Positions 17,296-25,260 of a stretch of DNA of 64,000 nt are shown here, in pieces. Made by a program: the position numbers and the translations under genes. The stretch covers positions 3,379,501 to 3,443,500 of the forward strand of contig NZ_CP107968.1 of NCBI RefSeq assembly GCF_036084755.1, in the 5' to 3' direction. Position 1 is the stretch's first letter; the number at the start of each line of letters is the position of its first letter. This stretch comes from Streptomyces sp. NBC_00370 (GTDB taxonomy: Bacteria; Actinomycetota; Actinomycetes; Streptomycetales; Streptomycetaceae). The notes beneath the pieces are model-generated. The model did not search any database, was not told the origin of the DNA, and was given only the letters and a program-made list of their open reading frames with translations.

Positions 17296-17497
17296 GCCAC
17301 TCTCTCGATTCGGGGGCGCGCACCACACCGGTCGGCGGGACCTGTCTGACGCTACCAATGACCCGCGCGGGTCTTCGAAGCGAGGCACCCGTGTTCGTAC
17401 GGTGTTCCCCGGGTGTTCCCCGCGGATTCCGGTCACGTACCGCCCGGGGCGGGGACCCGACGAGCCCCCGCCCCGACGAGCCCCGGCCCGCCGGCCG

Positions 17498-18148
17498 TCA
17501 GCCCAGCGGTGTGTCGAAGTTCTTCGCGGGGATGTCCTTGCCGTCCGACGTAGTGGCGGCGAGGCGCTTGTACCGCAGGACGAAGTGGTCCAGCTCCGTA
17601 CCCGGCGTGAACGCGACCCAGCCGGTCGTGGTCTTCCCCGTCTCGGCGTCGTCGAGTGGCGGATATCCGGCCTTCTTGAGTTCGTCCTCAAGGATCGACG
17701 TGCTCGCCTGGTCGATCCCGTTGGGCGTATCCGTCAAATAGAAGGAATCGGCTCCGAACGAGTCGTAGTACTTCGCACTCGCCGTCACTTTCACGTTGAC
17801 CAGGACAACCTGCTCGTCGGCCAGCGCCGAGTACTTGCTTTTCGCCGCGGCGGACGGCTGATACCCGCTCACATACTTGATGACGGTGGCCTTTTCGCCC
17901 ATCACGTCATCGGTGAACGACTTGTTCACCGCGACAGGATCACCGGCCGCGGCACCGCCGCCACCAGCGGCCGAAGCGGAAGCCGCCGGGCTCTCGGCCC
18001 CGGCGCTGTCGTCACTCGGCGAGGAGACAGGAGCCGAGGAAGTCTGCTCGGCAGCACCCGAATCGTCGTCCTCGGGACCACAGCCGACGAGAAGCATGGA
18101 CCCCGCCGCCAATGCCACAGCGGCAGGCAGGAATATACGGACACGCAT
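17498..18148 (-). CDS. secreted lipoprotein, unknown function
   Basis: A 216-residue lipoprotein. The signal peptide MRVRIFLPAAVALAAGSMLLVGC ends in a lipobox with Cys23. A Ser/Ala/Gly-rich linker (about 24-70) and a beta-rich domain (about 75-216) follow, with VLVNVKVTASAKYYDSFGADSFYLTD and TGWVAFTPGTELDHFVLRYKRL. The latter resembles immunoglobulin-like DUF4352/telokin-type lipoprotein domains, though I am not certain. It probably sits on the outer face of the membrane. It is upstream of galU on the same strand with a 200-base gap, so it is likely a separate transcript. Confidence 0.8.
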   Translation of the reverse strand: MRVRIFLPAAVALAAGSMLLVGCGPEDDDSGAAEQTSSAPVSSPSDDSAGAESPAASASAAGGGGAAAGDPVAVNKSFTDDVMGEKATVIKYVSGYQPSAAAKSKYSALADEQVVLVNVKVTASAKYYDSFGADSFYLTDTPNGIDQASTSILEDELKKAGYPPLDDAETGKTTTGWVAFTPGTELDHFVLRYKRLAATTSDGKDIPAKNFDTPLG

Positions 18149-18356
18149 AGCGCAAAACCCCCGAAGTCAATGCGAGCCCACCCTCCCGGTCAGTGAAGGA
18201 TTCCCCGGACTCGCCCCGTATCACCGGTACTTGGTGACGCCACGGGAATATACAGGAGGGCGAAGTTCAGCCAATGGCGGGGTACCGGCGCGGGAGGACA
18301 CGGCGAGGTCGGCCGGGGCCGGCCTTCGGGCGTGGCCTGGTGGATAAAGTCCCGTC

Positions 18357-18512
18357 ATGACTGACCTCGTGCAGGTGTCCACGGCCACCGCCCTGGAAGC
18401 CCACCTGTTGGAGCATCACCCGTGGGACAGCCCGGAGGTGAGCGCGGTCCCGATCGTGAACGGCTCGGAGAAGTGCCTCAGCTGGGTGGCGACGAACACC
18501 GCGCCGGAGTGA
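18357..18512 (+). pseudogene. cutA: internally deleted cutA (divalent cation tolerance family)
   Basis: A 51-residue open frame. Its first residues MTDLVQVSTAT look like a Streptomyces CutA N-terminus. It then jumps directly to ALEAHLLEHHPWDSPEVSA and VPIVNGSEKCLSWV, the conserved CutA C-terminal third. CutA proteins are normally about 105-110 residues, so about 55 residues (the central ferredoxin-like core) are missing, while the reading frame is intact across the junction at about 18389-18391. The protein cannot form the CutA trimer fold. It lies immediately before the XRE regulator and may mark the edge of an insertion or deletion event. Confidence 0.75.
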
Positions 18513-18555
18513 GCAGGTCACTTCACCGGAGAGACCGCACCGGCCCGCAGTACCG

Positions 18556-19806
18556 TTGACCGACAACCTTCTGGCGGGGGTGGCGGTGGGCATCACGAAC
18601 GAGTCGGGCATGGGCGACCGCATCGCGGAGCTGCGCCGGCGGCGCGGCCTGACGCAGGAAGAGCTGGCCGAGCGGGCGGACCTGTCCGTCGATGTCATTC
18701 GCAAGCTGGAGCAGGGCCGGCGGAAGACAGCTCGGCTGACCAGCATCAACGCCCTCGCGGGTGCGCTGGACACCGAGCCGAGTTATCTCGTGGGCCAGCC
18801 CGGCACCTTCGAGACCAACGACGGGCCGGACGACGGCCTGCCGTCCGTCCTGGCTCTCCGGGAGGCCGTGTCCCCGGTCGCCGATCTGCTGGGCGGTGAC
18901 GCCGACCCCGAGGACGTGCCCAGCATCGCGGCGCTGCGGCTGGCCCTGGAGTCGACGGAAAGCATCCGCCGCGAGGGCCGCATGGGCGAGATCGGCGCAC
19001 TGCTGCCGCAGCTCATCCGGGACGCCCGCGCGGCGGCGCACGCGTACACGGGCGCCGACGCCGCGGTGGCCAACTCGGTTCTGGCCGTTGCCTACCAGGT
19101 CGCGGCGACCACCCTCACAGCCCTCGGTAAAGAGGACGCCGCGTTCACCGCGATGGAGCGTTCCCTCGCGGCGATCCGCCACTGCGACGACCCGTCGCTG
19201 GAAACCCTCGCCGCTTCGACCCTGTCGTGGGTCTTCACGAAGCAGGGGCGGCTGGCCGACGCCGAGCGGGTCGCGCTCGCCCGTGCCGAGAAGATCGAGC
19301 CCGGGTTCCGGTCGTCGCAGACCGATCTGGCGCTGTGGGGTGTCTTGTTGCTGCGTGCCGCGACGGCTGCGGTACGGCAGGAGAAGCACGACGCCGTGAC
19401 GGACCTGCTGCGTCTCGCGAAGGGCGCGGCGGAGAGCATGGGCGAGGACATCCTCGTCGGCACCACACCGTTCGGGCCGACGAACGCGGGCATCGCCAGG
19501 GTCAACTTCCTTGTCGAGATGGAGAAGGCCGAGGAGGCCGTCAGAGCGGCCCGCACCATCCCCGATCTCGGTTCACTGCCGCCCACCTGGCGGGCGCGCT
19601 TCCACGTCGACCGGGCTCTCGCCCACAGCGACCTCGGCCAAGACCGCGCGTCCGCCCGCGCGTTGCTACGGGCCGAACAGGACGCACCCGAGTGGATGCG
19701 CTACCACTCCACTTCGCGCCGCCTAGTCGAGGAGCTACGGGGGCGCGCGTCCCGCCGGGACACGGTCGTACTGGGACTGGCCGACCGACTCGGCCTCATG
19801 CGGTAG
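18556..19806 (+). CDS. XRE-family regulator with C-terminal TPR-like helices
   Basis: A protein of about 416 residues. An N-terminal helix-turn-helix reads MGDRIAELRRRRGLTQEELAERADLSVDVIRKLEQGRRKTARLTSINALAGAL (about residues 19-71 from this start). It is followed by about 300 residues of Ala/Leu-rich helical repeats of the TPR type. This architecture is common in Streptomyces regulators located next to small ATPase genes. The start is uncertain: TTG 18556, GTG 18580, GTG 18586 or ATG 18610; none has a strong ribosome binding site. The ATPase gene follows 80 bases downstream. A joint role in development or antibiotic control is inferred from such pairs elsewhere. Confidence 0.78.
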   Translation: MTDNLLAGVAVGITNESGMGDRIAELRRRRGLTQEELAERADLSVDVIRKLEQGRRKTARLTSINALAGALDTEPSYLVGQPGTFETNDGPDDGLPSVLALREAVSPVADLLGGDADPEDVPSIAALRLALESTESIRREGRMGEIGALLPQLIRDARAAAHAYTGADAAVANSVLAVAYQVAATTLTALGKEDAAFTAMERSLAAIRHCDDPSLETLAASTLSWVFTKQGRLADAERVALARAEKIEPGFRSSQTDLALWGVLLLRAATAAVRQEKHDAVTDLLRLAKGAAESMGEDILVGTTPFGPTNAGIARVNFLVEMEKAEEAVRAARTIPDLGSLPPTWRARFHVDRALAHSDLGQDRASARALLRAEQDAPEWMRYHSTSRRLVEELRGRASRRDTVVLGLADRLGLMR

Positions 19807-19886
19807 GACTTGGCGTCCTACCTGATCCAGGAAGTGGTACCGCCCGCCACTGGGGTGTGACCGGGCGGATTCGTAGCGTGACCGAC

Positions 19887-20390
19887 ATGAGACCACGTCA
19901 GCCGCACCTCCACCCGAGCGGGACAGCCACCGCCCCATTACCCCCCGGCGAAGACCGCCCCGCCCTGGTGGTGAAGCGCTGGCCGAACAGCCCCCGATCG
20001 GTCGGCAAGGCACGGCACTTGCTGCTCCAGCACCTGACCGCCTGGGACCTGACCCACCTCGCCGACTCCGCCGAGCTGGTTCTCTCCGAGCTGCTGACCA
20101 ACAGCGTGCGGCACGCTCGCGTCCCCGGCGGGCGTCTGATCGAGACGCGCTACGAGCATCTGACCGACGCCGTACGCATCGAGGTCCACGACGCCAACGA
20201 GACCAAACCCGAACGCCGCGAACCGTCCGCCGACGACGACTCCGGACGCGGCCTGACGCTCGTGGACGCCCTCACCGCCGGCCGCTGGGGAGTGAGCGCC
20301 CGCGCGGGCGTCGGCAAGCTCGTGTGGGCGGTCTGCGCAGACGGCAGCCGGCCAGGACACGACCGGCCGACCAGGAGCCCCCGCTCATAG
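19887..20390 (+). CDS. ATP-binding protein of the anti-sigma/SpoIIAB (HATPase_c) type, with a TTA codon
   Basis: A 167-residue GHKL-type ATPase like the many RsbW/SpoIIAB relatives in Streptomyces. The N-box is LVLSELLTNSVRHAR (catalytic Glu and Asn), followed by IEVHDANE (G1) and DDSGRGLTLVDALTAGRWGV (G2). Such proteins bind and phosphorylate regulatory partners or sigma factors. Codon 18 is TTA (19938-19940), so translation should require the bldA tRNA, whose gene lies 0.8 kb downstream. A GTG at 19878 is an alternative start. The XRE regulator upstream is the likely functional partner. Confidence 0.82.
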   Translation: MRPRQPHLHPSGTATAPLPPGEDRPALVVKRWPNSPRSVGKARHLLLQHLTAWDLTHLADSAELVLSELLTNSVRHARVPGGRLIETRYEHLTDAVRIEVHDANETKPERREPSADDDSGRGLTLVDALTAGRWGVSARAGVGKLVWAVCADGSRPGHDRPTRSPRS

Positions 20391-20410
20391 ACCAAGCCCC
20401 GGCCGCCCCC

Positions 20411-20935
20411 TCAGCGCCGCCGCGCCCGGATCCGGCCGTCGCGCAGCCAGTCGCCGAGCACCGCGAAGTCGGTGGCGAGGAGACCGGTCAGGGAATCCAC
20501 TCGGTGGAGAAGTGCCGGTCCCGGGTGGTGTCTCGTCACCCAGGCCCGGTCCAGATCGCTGATCTCGTCGTCGACCCAGATGAACGGGCGCCCGGCGGCG
20601 AGGTGGACGAGTGCCCGGGTCTTCCAGTGCGGCAGGTCCGGGGCGTCCTCTTCCGGCGCGGCCGGTAGCTCGGCCACGGGCAGTTCGGGCAGCCCGAGCA
20701 GCGGCGCGATCACCTCGTTGGCGTCACCCATCCACGCGGTGGCCCACACCAGCGCACAGGGCAACGCCAGCAGTCGTGGCCCGTGTGCAAGGTCGATCTT
20801 GGCCAGTTGGGGGTTCGACACGTGCTGCCACGCGTCCCACTCGTCGAGCGCCGCCGGAAGCCGGGCGCCGCCGTAGGGCAGGAGCGTGCCGTCCACGTCC
20901 AGGAAGAGCAGCGGCAGCTCCGCGCGATCGGTCAT
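20411..20935 (-). CDS. HAD-superfamily phosphatase-like protein
   Basis: A 174-residue protein with HAD motif I FLDVDGTLLPYG (nucleophile Asp and acid/base Asp). A motif II-like region LVWATAWMGDANEVIAPLLG has Thr in place, and the C-terminal motif is FIWVDDEISDLDRAWV (motif IV acidic pair). There is no cap domain of note. The family hydrolyses small phosphoesters in the cytosol; the substrate is unknown. Streptomyces genomes hold many such single-domain copies. It is convergent with the ATPase gene, with a 20-base gap, and lies downstream of bldA on the same strand. Confidence 0.82.
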   Translation of the reverse strand: MTDRAELPLLFLDVDGTLLPYGGARLPAALDEWDAWQHVSNPQLAKIDLAHGPRLLALPCALVWATAWMGDANEVIAPLLGLPELPVAELPAAPEEDAPDLPHWKTRALVHLAAGRPFIWVDDEISDLDRAWVTRHHPGPALLHRVDSLTGLLATDFAVLGDWLRDGRIRARRR

Positions 20936-21200
20936 GGCCGCACGCTATCCACACTCGGACGGGCGGGCGGGGCGGGTGTCGGGCTTGAATGGCGACATCC
21001 GGTGGGGGCATTCGTCGCTTCGACTTCTGTCGGCGGGCAATTGAGCGCCGCGGCGATGATCTTTCCCCGGTGGTTCTTCCGTGCCCGCGAAAGCGGCTGC
21101 GGTGTGACGTCAACCGCGTGGGGCCCCGGCGGGGCCGCGGGCGCCCACCGTGCGGGGTGTTGTGTGGCGTCCTTGCAGCTCAGGGTCTTGGCCAGCGAGG
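20936..21200. other. intergenic region downstream of bldA
   Basis: No gene is supported in this 265-base stretch. Reading away from the tRNA on the minus strand, a GC-rich hairpin GGCCCC-GCC-GGGGCC (21122-21136) is about 65 bases past the tRNA 3' end and could terminate the tRNA transcript. Confidence 0.4.
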
Positions 21201-21283
21201 TGCCCGGAGCCGGACTTGAACCGGCACGCCCGCGAGGGGCAACGAGGTTTAAGCTCGTCGTGTCTGCATTCCACCACCCGGGC
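21201..21283 (-). tRNA. bldA: tRNA-Leu (anticodon UAA, reads UUA)
   Basis: Read on the minus strand, the cloverleaf is complete. The acceptor GCCCGGG pairs with TCCGGGC (one G-U), and discriminator A is at 21201. The anticodon arm is ACGAG-CTTAAAC-CTCGT with anticodon TAA. A long class-II variable arm and the T-arm GCCGG-TTCAAGT-CCGGC are present. CCA is not encoded. This is the only tRNA that reads the rare leucine codon UUA. In Streptomyces it is the developmental regulator bldA, needed for aerial growth and antibiotic production through TTA-containing genes. A TAGGCT -10-like box lies 26-32 bases upstream (21310-21315). Confidence 0.95.
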
Positions 21284-21827
21284 GTGGCGCGTGTCCGCGT
21301 TGGCACACGAGCCTATCGGGATGCCGCGGCCGAACTGCGGGGCGGTAACCCGATCTTGTCTTATTTTATTGACGTCTGAGGGTGTGTCAGCCCCTGGAAC
21401 TAGCCATCGGCACATGCCACAGGCGGCAGATGATCCCGTACCGGGCGGTACGGGAATGACGAAAAGTCGCCGTGCGGTTACGCAAAGCGCATCACTCCTT
21501 GTCGTTGCCCGGCTGTTGACGCGCGTCGTTGTCGTGATTTGCGGGGGCGCGCCGGACGACGGTGGAACGGGGTGCGGAAGGGGGGCGCCCGGGGGGTGCC
21601 GAAGGCGTGACCTCTGAGCGGGAGCGCGCTCGAACTTGCGTGCAGTCTTGGCCAGAACCGACCCGTCAAGGCGTCGGCCGGCCCGTGTCATACCGGAGGA
21701 GGAGGCCGGCGGCTCCGGCATCAGACGAAAGATGGCCACCGGAACGGGCATCGTGGGTGACGATCCGCGAGCCGGGCGACGCGACGATGAGATGGCCAGC
21801 GCAGCCCCCACCTCAGGAGCGTTTCCC
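21284..21827. other. intergenic region, bldA promoter side and ABC exporter leader
   Basis: There are 544 bases without a convincing gene; open frames here have poor codon bias and no family resemblance. The bldA promoter must lie at the left end: TAGGCT at 21310-21315 on the minus strand is a candidate -10, with no clear -35. An AT-rich patch (about 21359-21372) is unusual for this genome. The right end must hold the promoter of the ABC exporter, for which I see no strong boxes. Confidence 0.5.
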
Positions 21828-22598
21828 GTGACCACCATGCCGCTCGCCCACCGCACCGTCGCCGTCGCCGCGCGTGCCACCGACCTCTCGAAGGTCTACG
21901 GCACCGGCGAGACCCAGGTGGTGGCGCTCGACCGGGTCAGTGTGGACTTCCGCCAGGGGGAGTTCACCGCGATCATGGGCCCCTCAGGATCGGGCAAGTC
22001 GACGCTGATGCACTGCGTCGCCGGCCTGGACAGCTTCAGCAGCGGATCCGTACAGCTCGGCGACACCGAGCTGGGGTCCCTCAAGGACAAGCAGCTCACG
22101 CAGTTGCGCCGGGACAAGATCGGCTTCATCTTCCAGGCGTTCAACCTGCTGCCGACGCTGACCGCCCTGGAGAACATCACCCTCCCCATGGACATCGCTG
22201 GCCGCAAGCCCGACCGGCAGTGGCTGGATCAGGTCATCGCCATGATCGGTCTCTCCGACCGGCTGAGCCACCGGCCCACCCAGCTCTCCGGCGGTCAGCA
22301 GCAGCGGGTCGCCGTCGCCCGCGCGCTGGCGTCCCAGCCGGAGATCATCTTCGGTGACGAGCCGACCGGGAACCTGGACTCGCGCTCCGGCGCCGAAGTC
22401 CTCGGCTTCCTCCGCAACTCCGTGCGTGAGCTGGGCCAGACCGTGGTCATGGTGACGCACGACGCGAGCGCCGCCGCCTACGCGGACCGGGTGATCTTCC
22501 TCGCCGACGGCCGGGTCGTCGACGACATGCTCGCCCCCGGCGCCGACGGGGTGCTGGACCGGATGAAGGCGTTCGACGCCAAGGGCCGTACGAGCTGA
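21828..22598 (+). CDS. ABC exporter ATP-binding protein (MacB/LolD-like), system 1
   Basis: A 256-residue ATPase of the FtsE/LolD/MacB class. It has Walker A GPSGSGKSTLMHC, the Q-loop IFQAFNLLPTLTALENITLP, the signature LSGGQQQRVAVARAL, Walker B EIIFGDEPTGNLD and the switch His in VMVTHDASAA. GTG 21828 is chosen because AGGAG lies 8 bases upstream; ATG 21792 or 21837 are alternatives. It pairs with the FtsX-type permease 51 bases downstream. It is highly similar to the second ATPase at 56311-57099, so the systems are paralogous. The substrate is unknown; lipids, peptides and drugs are typical. Confidence 0.92.
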   Translation: MTTMPLAHRTVAVAARATDLSKVYGTGETQVVALDRVSVDFRQGEFTAIMGPSGSGKSTLMHCVAGLDSFSSGSVQLGDTELGSLKDKQLTQLRRDKIGFIFQAFNLLPTLTALENITLPMDIAGRKPDRQWLDQVIAMIGLSDRLSHRPTQLSGGQQQRVAVARALASQPEIIFGDEPTGNLDSRSGAEVLGFLRNSVRELGQTVVMVTHDASAAAYADRVIFLADGRVVDDMLAPGADGVLDRMKAFDAKGRTS

Positions 22599-22649
22599 CG
22601 TTCCGTCACCGTCCCCTCGCCCTCTTCTACTTGACCTCGGGAACCCCTC

Positions 22650-25157
22650 ATGCTCCGTACCGCCCTGCGCACCGTGCTCGCGCACAAGGCCAGGCTGCTG
22701 ATGACGGTGCTCGCCGTGATGCTCGGCGTGGCCTTCGTCTCCGGCACCCTCGTCTTCACCGACACCCTCGGCCGCGCCTTCCAGAACCAGACGTCGAAGA
22801 GCTACAAGGACGTCTCCGTCGCCGTCTCCTCGACCGACGACACGGGCATCGACACCCGGACCGTCGAGAAGATCGAGGCGGCAGGCGGTGTCACCACCGT
22901 CACAGGCCGGGTCGACGGCTTCGCCGGGGTCGCCGACAAGGACGGCAAGCTCATCGGCAACGGCTGGTCCAACACCGGGGCCAACTTCGCACCCGACAAG
23001 AACGGCAAGGACCCGTCGTACGACTTCACCGACGGCGGCGGCCCCGCCAAGGGCGGCCAGATCGCTCTCGACAAGGCGACCGCCGACAAGGGCGAGTACC
23101 ACGTCGGTGACCGGGTGCGGGTCGCGACCAACGGCCCGGTGAAGGAGTACGCCCTCTCCGGGATCTTCGACACCGAGGACGGCGCGGTCAGCGCAGGCGG
23201 CAGCCTCGTCCTCTTCGACACGGACACCGCGCAGCGGCTCTACCTGACGCCGGGCCACTTCAAGGACCTGACGGTCGTCGCGGCGCCCGGCGCCTCCGAC
23301 ACGCGGGTCCTGTCCGAGGTCAAAGCGGTCCTGCCGGACGGTGCCGACGCCCAGACCGGCACCCAGCTCGCCGACGACCAGGCGGCCGACATCAAGAGCG
23401 GCCTCTCCGGGCTCAACACGATGCTGCTGGCCTTCGCCGGTATCGCCCTGTTCGTTGGCATCTTCCTGATCTCCAACACCTTCACCATGCTGGTCGCCCA
23501 GCGCACCAAGGAACTGGCGCTGCTGCGCGCCGTCGGCGCCTCCCGCAAGCAGGTCAAGCGCTCGGTGCTCGCCGAGGCCGGCGTGGTCGGCGTGGTCGCC
23601 TCGGTCATCGGCTTCGGCCTCGGCGTCGCGATGGCGGTCGGGCTGCGCGGCGCGATGGGTGCCACCGGTGCGAAGGTGCCGGCCGGTCCGCTGGTGGTCT
23701 CGCCGTACTCGGTCCTGGCCGCCTTCGGGGTAGGGGTGCTGATCACCCTCCTCGCCGCCTGGCTGCCGGCCAGGCGTGCGGCGAAGATCCCGCCGGTCGC
23801 CGCCATGAGCAGCGTGCACGGTGTCGCCACCACCAAGTCCCTCGTCGTGCGCAACTCCTTCGGCGCGGTGCTGACGCTGCTCGGCGGTGCCGCGGTGATG
23901 GCCGGGGCCGCCGCCGGAAGTGACGGCAGGGCCCTGATCGGGCTCGGCGCCTTCCTGACGCTGATCGGGATCATCGTGCTGATCCCGCTGCTCTCGCGCC
24001 CCTTCATCGCGCTCGTACGGCCGTTCCTGCGGCGGGTCTCCGGAGTCTCGGGGAAGCTGGCGAGCCAGAACGCCGTCCGTAACCCCCGGCGTACCGGAGC
24101 GACCGCTTCCGCGCTGGCCATCGGGCTCACCCTGGTCACCGGGCTCACCGTGCTCGGGGTGACCCTGGGCCAGGCCGTGGACAAGATGACCACCGACAAC
24201 ATCAGCGCCGACTACATGGTGACGATGGCGAGCGGCGACGCGCTGGACAGCTCGGCGGTGACCGCGCTGCGCAAGGCGCCGGGCATCGAGGCCGTGTCGC
24301 CGCAGCAGGCCGCCGACGTGTCGGTCAAGGGCAAGGACCACTCGGTCTCCGGGGTCACCCCCGGTGACATCACCAAGGTCTTCAACCTGACCTCAGTCAA
24401 CGGCTCGCTGGACACGCTCGGCGACGGACAGATCGCGGTGGCCACGAAGACCGCGAAGTCCAACGGCTGGAAGGTCGGCGACATCGTGCCGGTGCGGTAC
24501 GACGACGGCGCTTCGGCCAGGCTGAAGGTCGGCGCGACATTCAAGAACAACGAGTTCCTCTCGCCGCTGCTGATGTCGGGCGAACTGCTCGCCCCGCACG
24601 AGAAGACCCCGGACATCCGCGAGGTCTGGATCAAGAGCGAGGGCGGCGCGAGCGCGGCGCACGAACAGGCGCTGGTGGACGCGCTCGGCGACAACCCGGC
24701 GATCAGCGTCATGGACCGGCAGGACATCAGGAACAGCTTCGGGGGTCTGATCAACACGGCCCTGAACATCATGTACGGGCTGCTGGCGATGGCCCTGCTC
24801 ATCGCGGTGCTCGGCGTGATCAACACCCTGGCGATGTCGGTCTTCGAGCGGCAGCAGGAGATCGGGATGCTGCGCGCCATCGGCCTGGACCGGCGCAGGA
24901 CGAAGCGGATGATCCGTCTCGAAGCCGTGGTGATCTCGGTGTTCGGCGCGGTGGTCGGTGTGGCGCTCGGGACCTTCCTGGCCTGGGCGATCGGCCAGAC
25001 GATCAAGAGTTCGGTGCCGGGCTACGCGCTGGTCCTGCCCTGGGACCGGATCGGGATCTTCCTGGTGCTGGCCGCGCTGGTGGGGGTGCTGGCCGCGATG
25101 TGGCCGGCCCGCAGCGCCGCCCGGCTGAACATACTGACGGCGATCAAGGCCGAGTGA
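22650..25157 (+). CDS. ABC exporter permease with two FtsX domains, system 1
   Basis: An 835-residue membrane protein. An N-terminal helix (about 17-38) is followed by a large extracytoplasmic domain (about 40-250), then an FtsX-type helix block (about 260-400). A middle helix pair, a second extracellular domain (about 500-690) and a C-terminal FtsX block with FERQQEIGMLRAIGLDRRRTKRMIRLEAVVISVFGAVVG complete it. The repeat QRTKELALLRAVGASRKQVKRSVLAEA marks the first coupling helix. Such duplicated permeases use mechanotransmission to move or extract substrates. It is cotranscribed with the ATPase and followed by a 16-bp-stem terminator. Confidence 0.9.
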   Translation: MLRTALRTVLAHKARLLMTVLAVMLGVAFVSGTLVFTDTLGRAFQNQTSKSYKDVSVAVSSTDDTGIDTRTVEKIEAAGGVTTVTGRVDGFAGVADKDGKLIGNGWSNTGANFAPDKNGKDPSYDFTDGGGPAKGGQIALDKATADKGEYHVGDRVRVATNGPVKEYALSGIFDTEDGAVSAGGSLVLFDTDTAQRLYLTPGHFKDLTVVAAPGASDTRVLSEVKAVLPDGADAQTGTQLADDQAADIKSGLSGLNTMLLAFAGIALFVGIFLISNTFTMLVAQRTKELALLRAVGASRKQVKRSVLAEAGVVGVVASVIGFGLGVAMAVGLRGAMGATGAKVPAGPLVVSPYSVLAAFGVGVLITLLAAWLPARRAAKIPPVAAMSSVHGVATTKSLVVRNSFGAVLTLLGGAAVMAGAAAGSDGRALIGLGAFLTLIGIIVLIPLLSRPFIALVRPFLRRVSGVSGKLASQNAVRNPRRTGATASALAIGLTLVTGLTVLGVTLGQAVDKMTTDNISADYMVTMASGDALDSSAVTALRKAPGIEAVSPQQAADVSVKGKDHSVSGVTPGDITKVFNLTSVNGSLDTLGDGQIAVATKTAKSNGWKVGDIVPVRYDDGASARLKVGATFKNNEFLSPLLMSGELLAPHEKTPDIREVWIKSEGGASAAHEQALVDALGDNPAISVMDRQDIRNSFGGLINTALNIMYGLLAMALLIAVLGVINTLAMSVFERQQEIGMLRAIGLDRRRTKRMIRLEAVVISVFGAVVGVALGTFLAWAIGQTIKSSVPGYALVLPWDRIGIFLVLAALVGVLAAMWPARSAARLNILTAIKAE

Positions 25158-25210
25158 CATCACAGGATCAGCCGAGTGACACGTCACCGGATCACCGGAT
25201 CACCGGACGA

Positions 25211-25244
25211 CCGGGCCCCGCGGCAGCTCTGCCGCGGGGCCCGG
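25211..25244. terminator. 16-bp stem hairpin
   Basis: CCGGGCCCCGCGGCAG (25211-25226) pairs perfectly with CTGCCGCGGGGCCCGG (25229-25244), leaving only two nominal loop bases, so the terminal pairs will open. It lies between convergent genes and can terminate both. Confidence 0.85.
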
Positions 25245-25260
25245 TGCGGCACGGAAGAGG

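Noticed and set aside
19857..19884. GTGACCG direct repeat (19857 and 19878) before the ATPase as an operator
   Set aside because: Only two copies, 21 bp apart, one of which overlaps a possible start codon; too weak to claim.
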